This document shows positions 1 to 10,696 of a stretch of DNA of 64,000 nt, one piece after another. This stretch comes from Sesamum alatum (Eukaryota > Streptophyta > Magnoliopsida > Lamiales > Pedaliaceae): the NCBI GenBank assembly GCA_034509735.1, contig JACGWO010000010.1:186001-250000 (forward strand), in the 5' to 3' direction. The translations under genes and the position numbers were made by a program. The notes below the pieces were generated by a model. It ran no database searches and was not told the DNA's origin. It saw nothing but the letters and a program-made list of their open reading frames with translations. The stretch's first letter is position 1. Each line of letters begins with the position of its first letter.

Positions 1-715
1 TTGTCTTGAAAATAGTATATAGATATGTTGGTTTCTTCCAGATTAATTTCCATTGCAATAGCGACAGCATATGCATAGAAAGAATTCATTACAGAAGTTC
101 AACGAGGGTGTGCGCGGTATATCAGCCTTACATGCGTTGCCTGGAGTAGGCAATTGACCCAAAGTTTTCGCTTGTCCGAATTGACGGCTGAGATGGTTGC
201 ATTTATTAAGTTGGATTTTTAGTGAAGTAGGGTACATGTGGTGGGAGTCAACATCATGTGATGTGGCTATGCAATAATTAAAGTTGTAAATATGAGTTGT
301 TACAAGTGAATTTAGTCTTTGTTTTTAGGTGGGACGTGACGGGGTGCATTGGTAGTGCGATTTAGAGGATTCTAGAGAACCATAATGTAGTTGGTTGGAA
401 TGCTGGAACTGTACACCAATCATATGAAATTAGTATTTTATTTGTTGTGTAATTGATTTAGATTTTATCATACTTGATTTGTATTAGAATTATAAGAGGT
501 GGATTTTTGAAGTATTCGACGAGTTCAAGTGGAACCGGGGTATTTAGGTCTTTTTGGTAAATGTAATGGTGGATTCCATACAAGTAATGACAACATAATG
601 TGTAATATTTTCGACAACCAAATGAATTAGTTCGAATGTTACTTGTGTTGTAAATTTATGTTCTCAGTTACAAGTTGAGAAAATTGATGTTTTTGTGTCG
701 CTTGCGTTTGCTCAG
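1..715 (+). other. 3' part of intron 1 of HSFB1
   Basis: No coding stretch matching the missing first half of the heat-shock-factor DNA-binding domain is seen here. The region ends in a pyrimidine/AG acceptor (tttgctcag at 707-715) that joins in frame to the GFRK codons. Class A/B heat-shock-factor genes have one intron at this exact place in the DNA-binding domain, so this is read as the end of that intron, with exon 1 to the left of the window. It is at least 715 bases long. Confidence 0.8.
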
Positions 716-1348
716 GGTTTTCGGAAAACTGTTCCGGACAAATGGGAATTCGCCAATGAAAACTTCAAGCGAGGACAAAAGGAGCTGCTCGTGCAAATTC
801 GCCGCCGGAAAACCGCATCTACGCAGAATCCAGCCAGCGGGAAGCCTGGAGCCGCCGACAATCTAGCTTCACCGGCGAGCTCCGGTGAGGACTTGGGCTC
901 AAGCTCCACCTCGTCTCCTGATTCCAAGAACCCTGGATCTTTGGAGACACACGTGTCGGCTCAGCTCGCTGACTTATCCGGCGAGAACGAGAAGCTGAGG
1001 AAAAACAACCAAATGCTCAGCTCGGAGCTTGCACAAACCAGGAAGCAATGCGATGAGTTGATAGCTTTCCTGACTCAGCGTGTGAAGGTGGCTCCCGAAC
1101 AGATCAGCCGCATTATGAATCTCGGCGCGGAGGTCCAGGCGGGTGGAGGAAATTCCGATTGTTATGATGACGAAAATGAAAATTGTATGAAATTGTTTGG
1201 GGTGATGGTGAAAAAGAAGAGGGGTTGTAGTGAGAATACAGATTTTTCTGGGCCAAATAGGAAAGAAACGAAAAGAAACATGGAAGTTACTGTTCCTTGG
1301 TTGAAGATCTCCGCGTCACCCGAGGAGAGCAGCAAGGTGTGTAACTGA
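716..1348 (+). CDS. HSFB1: Heat shock factor B1, exon 2 (5' partial)
   Basis: This is the 3' exon (210 residues plus stop) of a class B heat shock transcription factor, a nuclear protein that binds heat-shock elements and mostly represses transcription. It opens with the end of the winged-helix DNA-binding domain ([17 protein letters not shown], then KRGQKELL and the basic RRRK). A Ser/Pro-rich linker follows ([15 protein letters not shown]), then the heptad-repeat oligomerisation region beginning [11 protein letters not shown], and near the C-terminus the class B repressor tetrapeptide LFGV within MKLFGVMV, followed by a lysine/arginine-rich patch. It ends SSKVCN, as I remember Arabidopsis HSFB1 does. 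The helix-turn-helix half is encoded by exon 1, outside the window. Assignment to B1 rather than B2 or B4 rests on the linker and the C-terminal SSKVCN. Confidence 0.93.
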   Translation, partial: GFRKTVPDKWEFANENFKRGQKELLVQIRRRKTASTQNPASGKPGAADNLASPASSGEDLGSSSTSSPDSKNPGSLETHVSAQLADLSGENEKLRKNNQMLSSELAQTRKQCDELIAFLTQRVKVAPEQISRIMNLGAEVQAGGGNSDCYDDENENCMKLFGVMVKKKRGCSENTDFSGPNRKETKRNMEVTVPWLKISASPEESSKVCN

Positions 1349-1839
1349 CCATCCAGCTCACGCCACGTGTTATGAGAAATCCTAGCTGGATTAGGATAAA
1401 GGAGCAAGGTAGCATAGAGACAGTGTCCAACCGTAAGGGTGCGATGTTGTAAGGCCAGAAATAAAGGAGTTTTTCATCAAATTGATAAAATCCCTTCAGT
1501 TATACATGAGTTGGAAGATCAAAAGCAAATGGGTTTTCCCTTCTCAGATTTTAATGTAAATTTCTAGTTTGGAATCTTTAAATCCATGTTTATGTATACA
1601 CATCCTTGAACACTTCATTGTATAATTATGTGTTTATAATACTGTCATAATTTTCTAGAACAATGTGTCCTAAAATTGACGCCTATCAATTATAGTCTAT
1701 ACGGACAAATTAAACGTGCGCTTCTAACATTTGGCATAATTCAGCGTATATACATATACGCGTACTCCCATATCATTGCTGTTACTGTCCGGCAATAAAT
1801 ATCTCATCAAGTGGCCTGATAGAGATAGCAGAAACACTC
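1349..1839 (+). other. HSFB1 3' UTR and upstream region of the first RCCR gene
   Basis: No ORF of interest lies here. The first part should be HSFB1 3' UTR; the AT-rich stretch around 1600-1760 precedes the RCCR start and has a TATA-like tatatacatata near 1746. Exact transcript ends cannot be fixed from sequence alone. Confidence 0.5.
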
Positions 1840-3516
1840 ATGGCTATAATTTCCGGTGGTCTCTCGTTCTCCACTTTCCGCTTCCAACCGCCTTGTCGTT
1901 CCTCTCCAAGATGTCGCCTTCCAGTGTCAAGAATCCGATGTTCAGGCTTGTCAGCTTCCATGGATTCCGGCGATGAGATGAGAGCCAAACTCATGGAGTT
2001 TCCTTATGTCTCCGCCCCGCACAGAGACCTGATGGTGGAGATGCTATCCTCTCTGGACACTAAGCTTGGGTCCTCACTGCAACCTTGTGCTCTCCCTCCC
2101 GATGTACAACATTTTGGGAATCCTGCTGGCACTGCATATGCTGCTATGCAGCTCAGACCTGGGGTGCCTTCTTCTCAGGTGCCTTCTTCTTCTCTATGCT
2201 TTTCTTTAATTTTTTAGATTTGGGCTAGTTCGGATTCTTCTTAATGCCAGAAAACTATCGTAAAGCCTTGTAAGGGCAAGACGGCTATAGTTATTAGATG
2301 GGAGGTGTGAATTAAATGTTGTTGCCCTTTTGCTGGCGGGGTACTCTAGCTCCTAGCTTTTGCAGAGCGAGTCCTATGTGGATTGAGGTGACGATAGCTC
2401 CATACCAGATGAAGACGCCTGAGCCCTATTTCGAATTACAACTCTGGAATTTGTGACAAATTAGGCGTTCGGGAGATGAATTAGAACTGAGGGAGACCCT
2501 CGTGCTTTGACGTCTCAAGAAGATTGGTTTGGAAAGTGGTTCGCCCGCAAGGGTGTAACACCCCTTATAGCACTACGCCTTTAATACCACTAATTATAAT
2601 ACATCCTCTATAATTAAATATGTTTTACAAGAAATTTATTTTTTCTTAATAATTTATTAATTAACCCCTCGTTTAAGTATAAAAATCTATGAATGTCTTA
2701 GAGGGTCTTCTGATCACATGTTGATATTGTAGATACTTTCTCGGATGCTAGAAAAGAAAAGAAAATCATAATCAAGAAAAATGTGAGAATTAGTAATTTG
2801 TAACTCCAGATTCAAGTAGATGATTCAGGCAATGAATGAGAATTACCTCGTACCTACATATATATATATATATAATAAGCATATATTCTCAAGTTCTTAG
2901 GACAATCTGTAACATGTATCAGGTTGATTTCATAGTGGGAGGTTGGGTTCACAGCAAGTTGCCATCTGGCGGAGCCGTGAACATAACGAGCCTCTCCGGC
3001 TATCTAAAATCCTCGACTGATGCCCCAAACTTCCGGCTGGAGCTCATCCAGAGAATCCCAACATCGCTCGTCATGGTTCTTGATTTGACTCCAAGAAAAG
3101 ACCCCATCTTGCATCCCGACCACCTCAAAACCTACTATGAAGATGCTCAATTGGACAGACACAGGCAACGTTTCCATACGCTGCCGGAGGTGACTCCTTA
3201 CTTCTCATCATCTCTTTATGTACGAGCTCTTCTTTCTCCGACAGCAATTGTAGCCAGCATAGACGTTAGTAGTGAAGAGATCATCCGAGACCATGTCACT
3301 CCCATCGCCCAGGAGTTGCTCCATTTTTGGATCGAGTCGTGCGCCTGTATTGAGAGATGCGTTGGCGAGTCCGAGAGGGCGTATATACGCGAAAGGGATC
3401 GAACAATTAAGAATACAGCTATCGAGGTGGATCTTGGCTCAAGTTTCCCAAGGATGTTCGGGCAAGATATAGCTGATAGAGTATTAACTGTCCTAAAAGT
3501 TCATCACAACAAATAA
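1840..3516 (+). CDS. RCCR: Red chlorophyll catabolite reductase, copy 1
   Basis: Exons are 1840-2178 and 2923-3516, joined in phase 0, giving 310 residues. RCCR is a chloroplast-stroma enzyme that uses reduced ferredoxin to convert red chlorophyll catabolite to the primary fluorescent catabolite in the PAO pathway; Arabidopsis ACD2 is the type member. Residues 1-40 are Ser/Arg-rich like a transit peptide. The mature part starts near MDSGDEMRAK and carries family signatures MEFPYVSAPHRDLMVEM, LPPDV, NITSLSGYL, LTPRKD and FPRMFG. By alignment from memory, Arabidopsis Glu154 is the E of LELIQ and Asp291 the D of IEVDL; both are present. The position equivalent to Phe218, which sets product stereochemistry, is Leu (RALLSPTA). 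The intron is 744 bases. A second copy follows 1.1 kb downstream in the same orientation. Length is close to the usual 310-320 residues. Confidence 0.94.
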
Positions 3517-3543
3517 TATTCTGCTTTCTAGATGTGAAGATAA

Positions 3544-3600
3544 CGGATTAGATTTTCTATTGTAAATTTTATTTTATTTTCTATGTTTGGTACGTGTATA
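3544..3600 (+). repeat. Single arm of a short foldback family (CGGATTAGATTTTCTATTG)
   Basis: The stretch starting CGGATTAGATTTTCTATTG matches the left arm of the hairpin element at 54409 and, less well, the one at 31973. No opposing arm is visible nearby, so it is either a truncated element or the original 3'-UTR sequence. It lies 28 bases after the RCCR copy 1 stop codon. Confidence 0.5.
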
Positions 3601-3763
3601 AGGATGAACTCATATTTTATTGTGAGTTCCATGGTGTATCATCCTAGTTCATCTATATGTTTATATAGTCCCTGCTATTTGTGGAGTAAATTGTGTGTGA
3701 AGTCTCTGCAGAACCCTAAAATAGCAGATTGGAGAGTCTAGTACTGGATGGACGTAATATTAA

Positions 3764-4019
3764 AGGTAAATTACAATGACACTCCTTGAGATTAGATTAA
3801 AATATACAAAATCCCTTATTTTTATAAGATTACAGCTACACTCTCTGACGTTATAATTGTATTACAACTACACCCCCTATTCAAAGGCAAAACTTACACT
3901 AATATACCTTGAAAAATATTACACTAACACACCTCAGGGAGTATAGCTGTAATTATACAAAAGACAGGGGTGTTTGTGTAATTCAACCTAACTTCAAAGG
4001 ATGTTAATGTAATTTATCC
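3764..4019. mobile_element. Mutator-type MITE, 256 bp, copy 1 of a two-copy family
   Basis: The ends are inverted repeats: AGGTAAATTACAATGACACT on the left and, reverse-complemented, GGATAAATTACATTAACATC on the right. The two halves fold on each other for most of their length. The element is flanked by a perfect 9-bp target duplication, TAATATTAA, at 3755-3763 and 4020-4028. A 9-bp duplication points to a Mutator-like transposase; the element itself codes for nothing. A related 258-bp copy lies at 60638-60895. It sits between the two RCCR genes. Confidence 0.85.
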
Positions 4020-4191
4020 TAATATTAAGGGTATTAACAATTTTATAAAAAATAAAGTCGCAATTATAATTACATCAAACTAGAAGAATTTGCATGTAAT
4101 TCACCCTAAAATGAAAGTCTTTTTTATACGCCCTCATTTTCGATGATTAAATTTTTTTATCCAAATGAAATTCGTAACTCTTTATTAATCA

Positions 4192-4568
4192 GGGACAATT
4201 ACGGCTTTTCTTCCATGAGGTTTGATGTGAGAAATTAGTTCTAATATCCTTAACGTTTGTTTATATCTAATAAATAGATTCATTCATTAGTAAAATTTAT
4301 AGAATTTGGTGACATTTACAAAAAAAAAGTAAAATAAAAATATATATTTACCCACAATTAACTTATTACAAACTTATTCCAAAGCATAAAATATTTTCTG
4401 ACTAAACAATTCTTATATATATATATATTTACACGTTAATGCATATAATAAATTAGTACATCTTTACTCTTACAACAATAATAAGGGATACTAAATATAA
4501 TTTTTTAAAATTATAGAGGATCTATATATAATAACAGCAAAGTTTGTAGGGTGGGATGTAATTATCCC
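4192..4568. mobile_element. Mutator-type MITE at the promoter of RCCR copy 2
   Basis: The left end GGGACAATTACGGC and the reverse-complemented right end GGGATAATTACATC are inverted repeats. Flanks are TATTAATCA (4183-4191) and TATTAACTA (4569-4577), matching at 7 of 9 positions, so the target duplication is partly decayed. The left arm (ATGAGGTTTGATGTGAGAAA, then GTTTGTTTATATCTAATAAA) resembles the left arm of the 541-bp element at 49084. The right end is only 53 bases before the RCCR copy 2 ATG. Confidence 0.75.
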
Positions 4569-4621
4569 TATTAACTATATATCTAACAATTGCCTAAAAC
4601 GGGCAAGTAGAAGCAGCTCTG

Positions 4622-6094
4622 ATGGCTGTAATTTCTGGCTGTTTCTCATACTCCGCTGTCCATTTCCCCCTGCCGTCTTCTTCCGCTCCAAGTTCTCGCC
4701 TTTCAGTGAGAACCCGATCTTCAGGCTCGTCAGCTTCCATGGATTCCGGCGACGAGCTGAGAGCGAAATTCATGGAGTTTCCTCATGTCTCCGCCCCGCA
4801 CAGAGACCTAATGGTGGAGCTGCTATCCTCTGTGGAAACCCGGCTTGGGTCCTCGCTGCAACCGTGTACTCTCCCTCCCGACGTACAATATTTTGGGAAT
4901 CCTTCCGGCTCCGCCTCTGCTTCTCTCCAGCTCAGACCCGGCCTGCCTTCTTCTCAGGTACCCTCTTCTTCTCTATGTTTTTTTGTATTTTCTAAAATAA
5001 TTTTTGATACTTGAAAGTAACTGTTTTTGCTGTGGTATGAGAATAATTAGGAATTAAGGCGTGGGCTTTTCTTGCGGTGTTTGCATATGGCTGTGATCTT
5101 TACATTTCTGCTAAACATGATGTTGGTGAAGTATAGATACTTTTTCTCGTTGCAAGAATTTAATGAACTGGAAGAAAATCAGGATGTTCCATGTTTTTCT
5201 GTATACATAAATATTAAAGGAAATTTTCATTAATCAAATCCAAGATTCAAGAACATGATTAAGGAAAAAGGTTTTAAATTCCACCAACACTTGCTTATGT
5301 AAAGGGCTAAACTTCTTGATACTCTTAATTTACCTCGAGAGCATACTCACACTTAAACTTGGTAATGCAAATGGAAGAAGTCATGGTATTGAAGTACTAA
5401 CTATATGTTTAAGATTTATAGCTTCTTGAATTATATGCCAGATCAAATTCTCAAGTCCTAGGAAAATCTGAATATGTATCAGATTGATCTCATATTGGGA
5501 GGTTGGATTCACTGCAAGTTGCCGTCTGGCGGAGCCTTGAACATAACGAGCCTCTCGGCCTATTTGAAACCCTCGACTGATGCGCCACACTTCCTGCTGG
5601 ATCTCATCCAGAGCAGCCCAACTTCGCTAGTCCTAATTCTTGATTTGACTCCAAGAAAAGACCTCATCTTGCACCCAGATCACCTCAAAACCTACTATGA
5701 AGATACTCAGCTGGACAGACACAGGCAACGCCTCCATACGCTGCCGGAGGTGAGACCTTACTTCTCACCGTCTCTTTATGTGCGAGCTCTTCTTTCTCCG
5801 ACAGCAATACTGGTAACCATAGACGTTGGAGCCAGTGAGACAACAAATATTGAAGAGATCATCCGAGACCATGTCGGTCCGGTTGCAAAGGAGTTGCTGC
5901 AATTTTGGATCGAGTCGTGCGCTTGTCCTGAGAGACACGTTGAGGAGTCTGAGAGGGCTTATTTAGCTGAAAGGGATCGAATAATTAAGAACACAACTAT
6001 CGAGGTGGATCTTGGCTCGAGTTTCCCAAGGTTGTTCGGGCAAGATGTAGCTGATAGAGTATTAACTGTCCTGAAAGAACATTACAACAAATAA
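4622..6094 (+). CDS. RCCR: Red chlorophyll catabolite reductase, copy 2
   Basis: Exons are 4622-4957 and 5483-6094, phase 0, encoding 315 residues. It has the same role and domain plan as copy 1: a Ser-rich transit peptide of about 40 residues, then MEFPHVSAPHRDLMVEL, LPPDV, NITSLSAYL, LTPRKD and FPRLFG. The two proteins are about four-fifths identical by eye. Copy 2 has about six extra residues in a loop near residue 230 (GASETTNIEE versus SSEE). The residue aligned with Arabidopsis Glu154 is Asp here (LLDLIQ), while Asp291 is kept (IEVDL) and the Phe218 position is Leu. The intron is 525 bases, shorter than in copy 1. Both copies look intact, with no stops or frameshifts. The core promoter has a transposon end 53 bases from the ATG; a TATA-like ctatatatc lies at about 4575. 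Confidence 0.94.
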
Positions 6095-6881
6095 TTTTCT
6101 GCCTTCTTGATGTCATTATAGGCATCTATTGCCAAAACTGTTTGCAGTTATAGTAAGTTGATGGAACTTGGTCATCATTATTTACCATCTTCCTTCATGT
6201 ATATGTTTATATAGCCCCTACTGCATAGTCCCACTACACTATATGAATTCATATGTTAACATGCTATATGACAGATTGAAAAGTTCATCACACAATAAGG
6301 TAAACACCATCAACACCCTCATCCAGTGTTGTGCCATATTTCTTGCAAGATTGCAGCCTGCCCCATCTTCTTTGAAGCCGATTTTCAGACATTCAACGGT
6401 CATCGATATGGTTTGAACTTTGTAAATAGTTGCACTTATAAAGAAAAACTTTATACGTGGTGGATGTGAACAAAATTTCTTGGTCTGGAAAATTTTTGTC
6501 GGGATTAGGTTTTTTTGAACTAAATTAATTACATAACAAATATATTTATTATTACACATGCCGTGTAATAACACTTGGGTTTGATTTAAATACTCTCTTT
6601 CTCCTAAGAGATGAGCATAAATATGAGCAAAGATAGATAATAGTCTAATACTATTGGAATTTATGACTGAAATGAGATGAAGTATCGTTTCTGGAGCAAG
6701 AAAGAACTTTTAAATCATGCGATGTAATTTCCTCTTGCATAGAAGTTTGAATCATGGGAAACAGCAGATACCTGCAACGATGAAGTATAGAGAAGGCAAC
6801 AGTTTTTCAAATGACTATCAGACTTCACTATAGCCAAACAACTGATACTACGTAATAACAGTACGATGATGCTGAGATCTT
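6095..6881 (+). other. Intergenic: RCCR copy 2 3' region and PPR upstream region
   Basis: Short chance ORFs only. AT-rich, with no repeat ends or promoter motif that I would defend. Confidence 0.4.
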
Positions 6882-9842
6882 ATGGCGTGCTTACTGTCTC
6901 GTGCTTCTCTACGACGTCCGTTTATGCTTTATTTTTGCTCTCATCTCTCAACATTCAACCACTCGTTTCATATGAATCCCGATTTCACCAGCTATTTCAT
7001 TTCTGTGTTACCGTTCTGTCGGAAGAGCCGAGACTTGGAGGCCTTAAAATCTCTTCTAATAGTACATGGATTGATCAGCCACCAGCCTTTAGTTAAACAC
7101 TTCATTGATCAGTGCTGCCTTCTGGGTTTTCCGAATTTAGCTCTTTCAGCGTTCAAAACAATCGAAAAACCGAGTCTTTACTTGCAGAATTTAGTTCTCA
7201 GGAGCTTATCTTATGATGGGTTGTTTGAAGATGTGATGTTCTTTTATCGAACATGTCGAAATTCTGGATTTTCGTCTGATAATTATACTTACCCATTTGT
7301 GATCAAGGCGTGTGCAGCTTTGCGTGATGCCTGGTTCGGTAAAATGATGCATTGTGCTGTTTTGAAGAGTGGGTTTGGAGAGAATCTGGTTGTGCAAACT
7401 GCGCTTCTAGATTTTTACTCCAAAGTCGGTCAAATGGAAAATGCACGTAAGTTGGTTGATGAAATGTCTCAACTAGATGTGGTTGCTTGGAATGCTTTGA
7501 TTTCTGGATGTTCTGTTAATGGCTTTGATTATGAGGTTCTTCAGGTTCTTCAAAACATGCACACCATGTCTGTGAAGCCTAATGCCAGCACGTTTGCGAG
7601 CGTGTTTCCTGTTTGCTCCCGTATTGGAGTCGATGATGTTGGTATTTCTCTTCATGGACTGGCTCATAAACTTGGATACACAGAGGAGGAACCTCTAGTG
7701 CCTGCTTTGATTTCAATGTATGCTAATAGTGGGGACTTGTTGGCTGCTAGGCATATTTTTGATACTTCAACACGAAACAATGTTGCCATATGGAACGCAA
7801 TAATTTCTGCTTACACACGAAACCATAGACCAGAAGACGCAGTTCCAGTGTTTCAAGCAATGCTACGAGATGATATGAAGCCGAATCTGATAACTTTTGT
7901 GTCTCTGCTTCCCTCTTCCGAAAATCTTGGCAGCATTTACGTTGAGTCCTTCCATGCTCATGTAGTGAAATTTGGATTTGAGGAAGAGCTCTCTGTTGTC
8001 ACAGCTCTTCTCTCAGTCTATGCTAAACTAGGGAATATGGATTCAGCTGAGTTCCTTTTTCATAATATACACGTAAGAAACTTCCTGTTTTGGAATTCAA
8101 TGGTGTCAGCATATGCTGGCCATGGCCTTTGGGAGCAGAGTTTGGAAGCATTCCGTCTCATGCAGAAGGATGGTTTTGTTCCAGATGCAATCTCGATTGT
8201 CAGTCTTCTTTCTTCATGCTCTGAACTGAGTGCCATTTTGCTTGGAAAGTCTGCACATGCTTTTAGTATTAGAAAGGGGATCGATATCAACCTCAATGCG
8301 TCCAATGCATTGTTGGCATTTTATTGTGGTAGCAAGGAATTGGTCTATTCTTTCAGGATCTTTGATAGAATGGTTGAAAAAAGTGTCGTTTCATGGAACA
8401 CAATGATTTCTGGATGTGTTGATAATGGAGAATCAGAGAGAGCAATGCTCCTATTCCTTAAGATGAGGCAAAGAGGAGTAAACTTTGATTTGGTTACATT
8501 GATAACCCTCCTTCCCTCTTGCCATGAGTGTCAAAATCCAGTGCTTGGTTTAGCGATTCATAGCTATGCTGTCAAGACCGCTCTGACAACTGATATTTCC
8601 TTAGTTAATGCTCTTGTTAGCATGTACATCAATTGTGGAGAGCTTGATGCAGCAAGGTTACTCTTTGACGATATGCCAGATAAGACTGTGGTTTCGTGGA
8701 ATGCTGTTCTAACCGGCTACCGTTATCATAATTTACAAAAGGAGACCATTGAATTGTTTGATCAAATGATAGAGGAGGGTGAAACACCAAATTATGTAAC
8801 TTTGCTTAATGTGTTGCCTGCATGCCACACCCTTCCTCAAGGTAAATCTATTCATGGTTATATCATTAGGAGGATGATTCCACTCGAAACTCCTCTTCTC
8901 ACGTCTCTGATGATCATGTACGCTAGATTGGAAAACTTAACATCATGCTTGAAGCTGTTTGATAGTGGAGATAAGACGAGTATTTCTCTGTGGAACACTG
9001 TTATATCTGCAAATTTACTCTCAAAAGATGGTTCTACAGCATTTTCCTTCTTCTGTGAGCTGCTGAGGAATAAAATCGAGCCTGATGATGTTACAGTTCT
9101 GAACCTCATTTCAGCTTGTGTCCACCTCAAGAATTTGCACATTTCAAACTCTGTTTTGGGTTATCTGGTAAGAAAAGGATTCGACAAACACGTGGCGATT
9201 AGCAATGCCTTGATCGATATGTATGCAAAATGTGGGAACATCTCTTCTGCAAGGATGCTCTTTGAGGCGTTGGCACAAAAGGACTCTATTTCGTGGAGTG
9301 TAATCATTAACGGGTACAGATTGCACGGTGACGTTGAAGCCGCTCTTGCTCTTTACACACAGATGAAACTTCTTGGCTTAAAACCCGACAAAGCTACCTA
9401 CCTGAGTATATTATCAGCTTGCAGCCATGCTGGTTTCGTCGAGCAGGGCAGGAAAATTTTCGACTCTATGATACACGAAGATGATGTCTACCCAGAATTG
9501 GAGCATTATGCGTGCATGGTCGATCTTGTAGGTAGAACAGGCCACTTGAACGAGGCATATGAACTTGTCAAGAATTTACCACATAAACCTTCCACAGACA
9601 TCCTTGGATCACTATTAGGTGCTTGTCTGAATCATGGAAATTACCGGCTTGGAGAAGAAATAGGTAGGTTGCTCCTAGATATGAACCCAAAAGATTCTGG
9701 GTCGTATGTGATTCTCCATAATATCTATGCCGCTGCAGGAAAGTGGCTAGATGCCAACAATGTGAGGCTGGCGATGGAACAGAACCAGTTCAGTAAATCT
9801 CCAGCCATCAGCCTTCTTGATGGAAATACCTGTATTCTTTAG
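6882..9842 (+). CDS. Pentatricopeptide repeat protein, PLS class with E-like tail
   Basis: One intronless exon encodes 986 residues, typical of plant PPR genes. PPR proteins bind single-stranded organelle RNA base by base and act in editing, splicing or stabilisation. The arginine-containing N-terminus (MACLLSRASLRRPFM) resembles an organelle-targeting peptide, more likely mitochondrial. From about residue 120 onwards there are repeated P, L and S motifs with the usual features: VVAWNALISGCSVNG, NVAIWNAIISAYTRN, SVVSWNTMISGCVDNG, VVSWNAVLTGYRYH, LIDMYAKCGNISSARMLF and ILSACSHAGFVEQGRKIF. The last 100 residues match the E region (LLGACLNHGNYRLGEEIG, then SYVILHNIYAAAGKWLDAN) but the protein stops at LLDGNTCIL, before a complete E+ or DYW domain. 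So it lacks its own deaminase and, if it edits RNA, would need a partner. I do not assign an Arabidopsis orthologue. The ATG at 6882 opens the only long frame. Confidence 0.93.
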   Translation: MACLLSRASLRRPFMLYFCSHLSTFNHSFHMNPDFTSYFISVLPFCRKSRDLEALKSLLIVHGLISHQPLVKHFIDQCCLLGFPNLALSAFKTIEKPSLYLQNLVLRSLSYDGLFEDVMFFYRTCRNSGFSSDNYTYPFVIKACAALRDAWFGKMMHCAVLKSGFGENLVVQTALLDFYSKVGQMENARKLVDEMSQLDVVAWNALISGCSVNGFDYEVLQVLQNMHTMSVKPNASTFASVFPVCSRIGVDDVGISLHGLAHKLGYTEEEPLVPALISMYANSGDLLAARHIFDTSTRNNVAIWNAIISAYTRNHRPEDAVPVFQAMLRDDMKPNLITFVSLLPSSENLGSIYVESFHAHVVKFGFEEELSVVTALLSVYAKLGNMDSAEFLFHNIHVRNFLFWNSMVSAYAGHGLWEQSLEAFRLMQKDGFVPDAISIVSLLSSCSELSAILLGKSAHAFSIRKGIDINLNASNALLAFYCGSKELVYSFRIFDRMVEKSVVSWNTMISGCVDNGESERAMLLFLKMRQRGVNFDLVTLITLLPSCHECQNPVLGLAIHSYAVKTALTTDISLVNALVSMYINCGELDAARLLFDDMPDKTVVSWNAVLTGYRYHNLQKETIELFDQMIEEGETPNYVTLLNVLPACHTLPQGKSIHGYIIRRMIPLETPLLTSLMIMYARLENLTSCLKLFDSGDKTSISLWNTVISANLLSKDGSTAFSFFCELLRNKIEPDDVTVLNLISACVHLKNLHISNSVLGYLVRKGFDKHVAISNALIDMYAKCGNISSARMLFEALAQKDSISWSVIINGYRLHGDVEAALALYTQMKLLGLKPDKATYLSILSACSHAGFVEQGRKIFDSMIHEDDVYPELEHYACMVDLVGRTGHLNEAYELVKNLPHKPSTDILGSLLGACLNHGNYRLGEEIGRLLLDMNPKDSGSYVILHNIYAAAGKWLDANNVRLAMEQNQFSKSPAISLLDGNTCIL

Positions 9843-10696
9843 CAATAACTGTAACATCAAATATGAAGAAAGACAAGAATCTAAATACATAAACGTTCAT
9901 GGAATATAGATTTTCTGCAGTTAATGGGATATGCAATTGTTCAGTACAAGACAACATGAGTTTCTCAAGACAGGAAAACCAGATTTCTCTGTAGCGTTAT
10001 GATAGTCCAGATACCAGGAAGAACAGAACCATTTGTAAGGATCAAACCGTGAGTGAAGACATAATAGAGAACCTCAAGCTGATCAACATCAAGTAACTAG
10101 ATCAAAGTTCATACACGTAGGAATGGAAATCATTACACCTTGGTGAAGGTACTGAGGGCCAGGCAAATGAAATCCTTAAAAAGGATTACAAGTAAGAAAA
10201 AGGTGACAGATTCTAGAAAAGAAGACAAAAATGTTATATAAAAAAATATCAAAATTTCTTCCCAAGTAACATAGTATGAATACCCACCCACACATTCATT
10301 GATAGGTTTCCCACATATAGAAAAACTACAATAAAATACTAAAAACGTGTATCTGTCCAACTCTTAGAATATTCCAATACATCAAATCAAGTAGCTAAAG
10401 GAGAAACATAAAACAATTTCATCCTGCAGTCAAGCAAACACAATATTCAGGTATCATTCCTTCGCCATAGTTTAGCCTTCCCAACAGCAAGCCTCTCAGG
10501 AAAGGAACTTAACTGCTTGACTCAGAAGTGTAGCTCACCAGCGAGTCAAGAACACAATAAAATAGGCTCCAAAAAGACCCAAATGCATTATACATGAAGC
10601 TCCAAAAATGCAGGGGGGTAAGACAAAACCAGGCATTATTGTCAACCAAAATGCACTTGCAACATCCATAATAGGCATTGCTCCATCATGTTTGTT
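9843..10696. other. Convergent 3' ends of PPR and MOS1
   Basis: This 854-base stretch between two facing stop codons holds no supported ORF. It should contain both 3' UTRs and poly(A) sites. Overlapping antisense transcript ends are possible but cannot be shown here. Confidence 0.5.
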
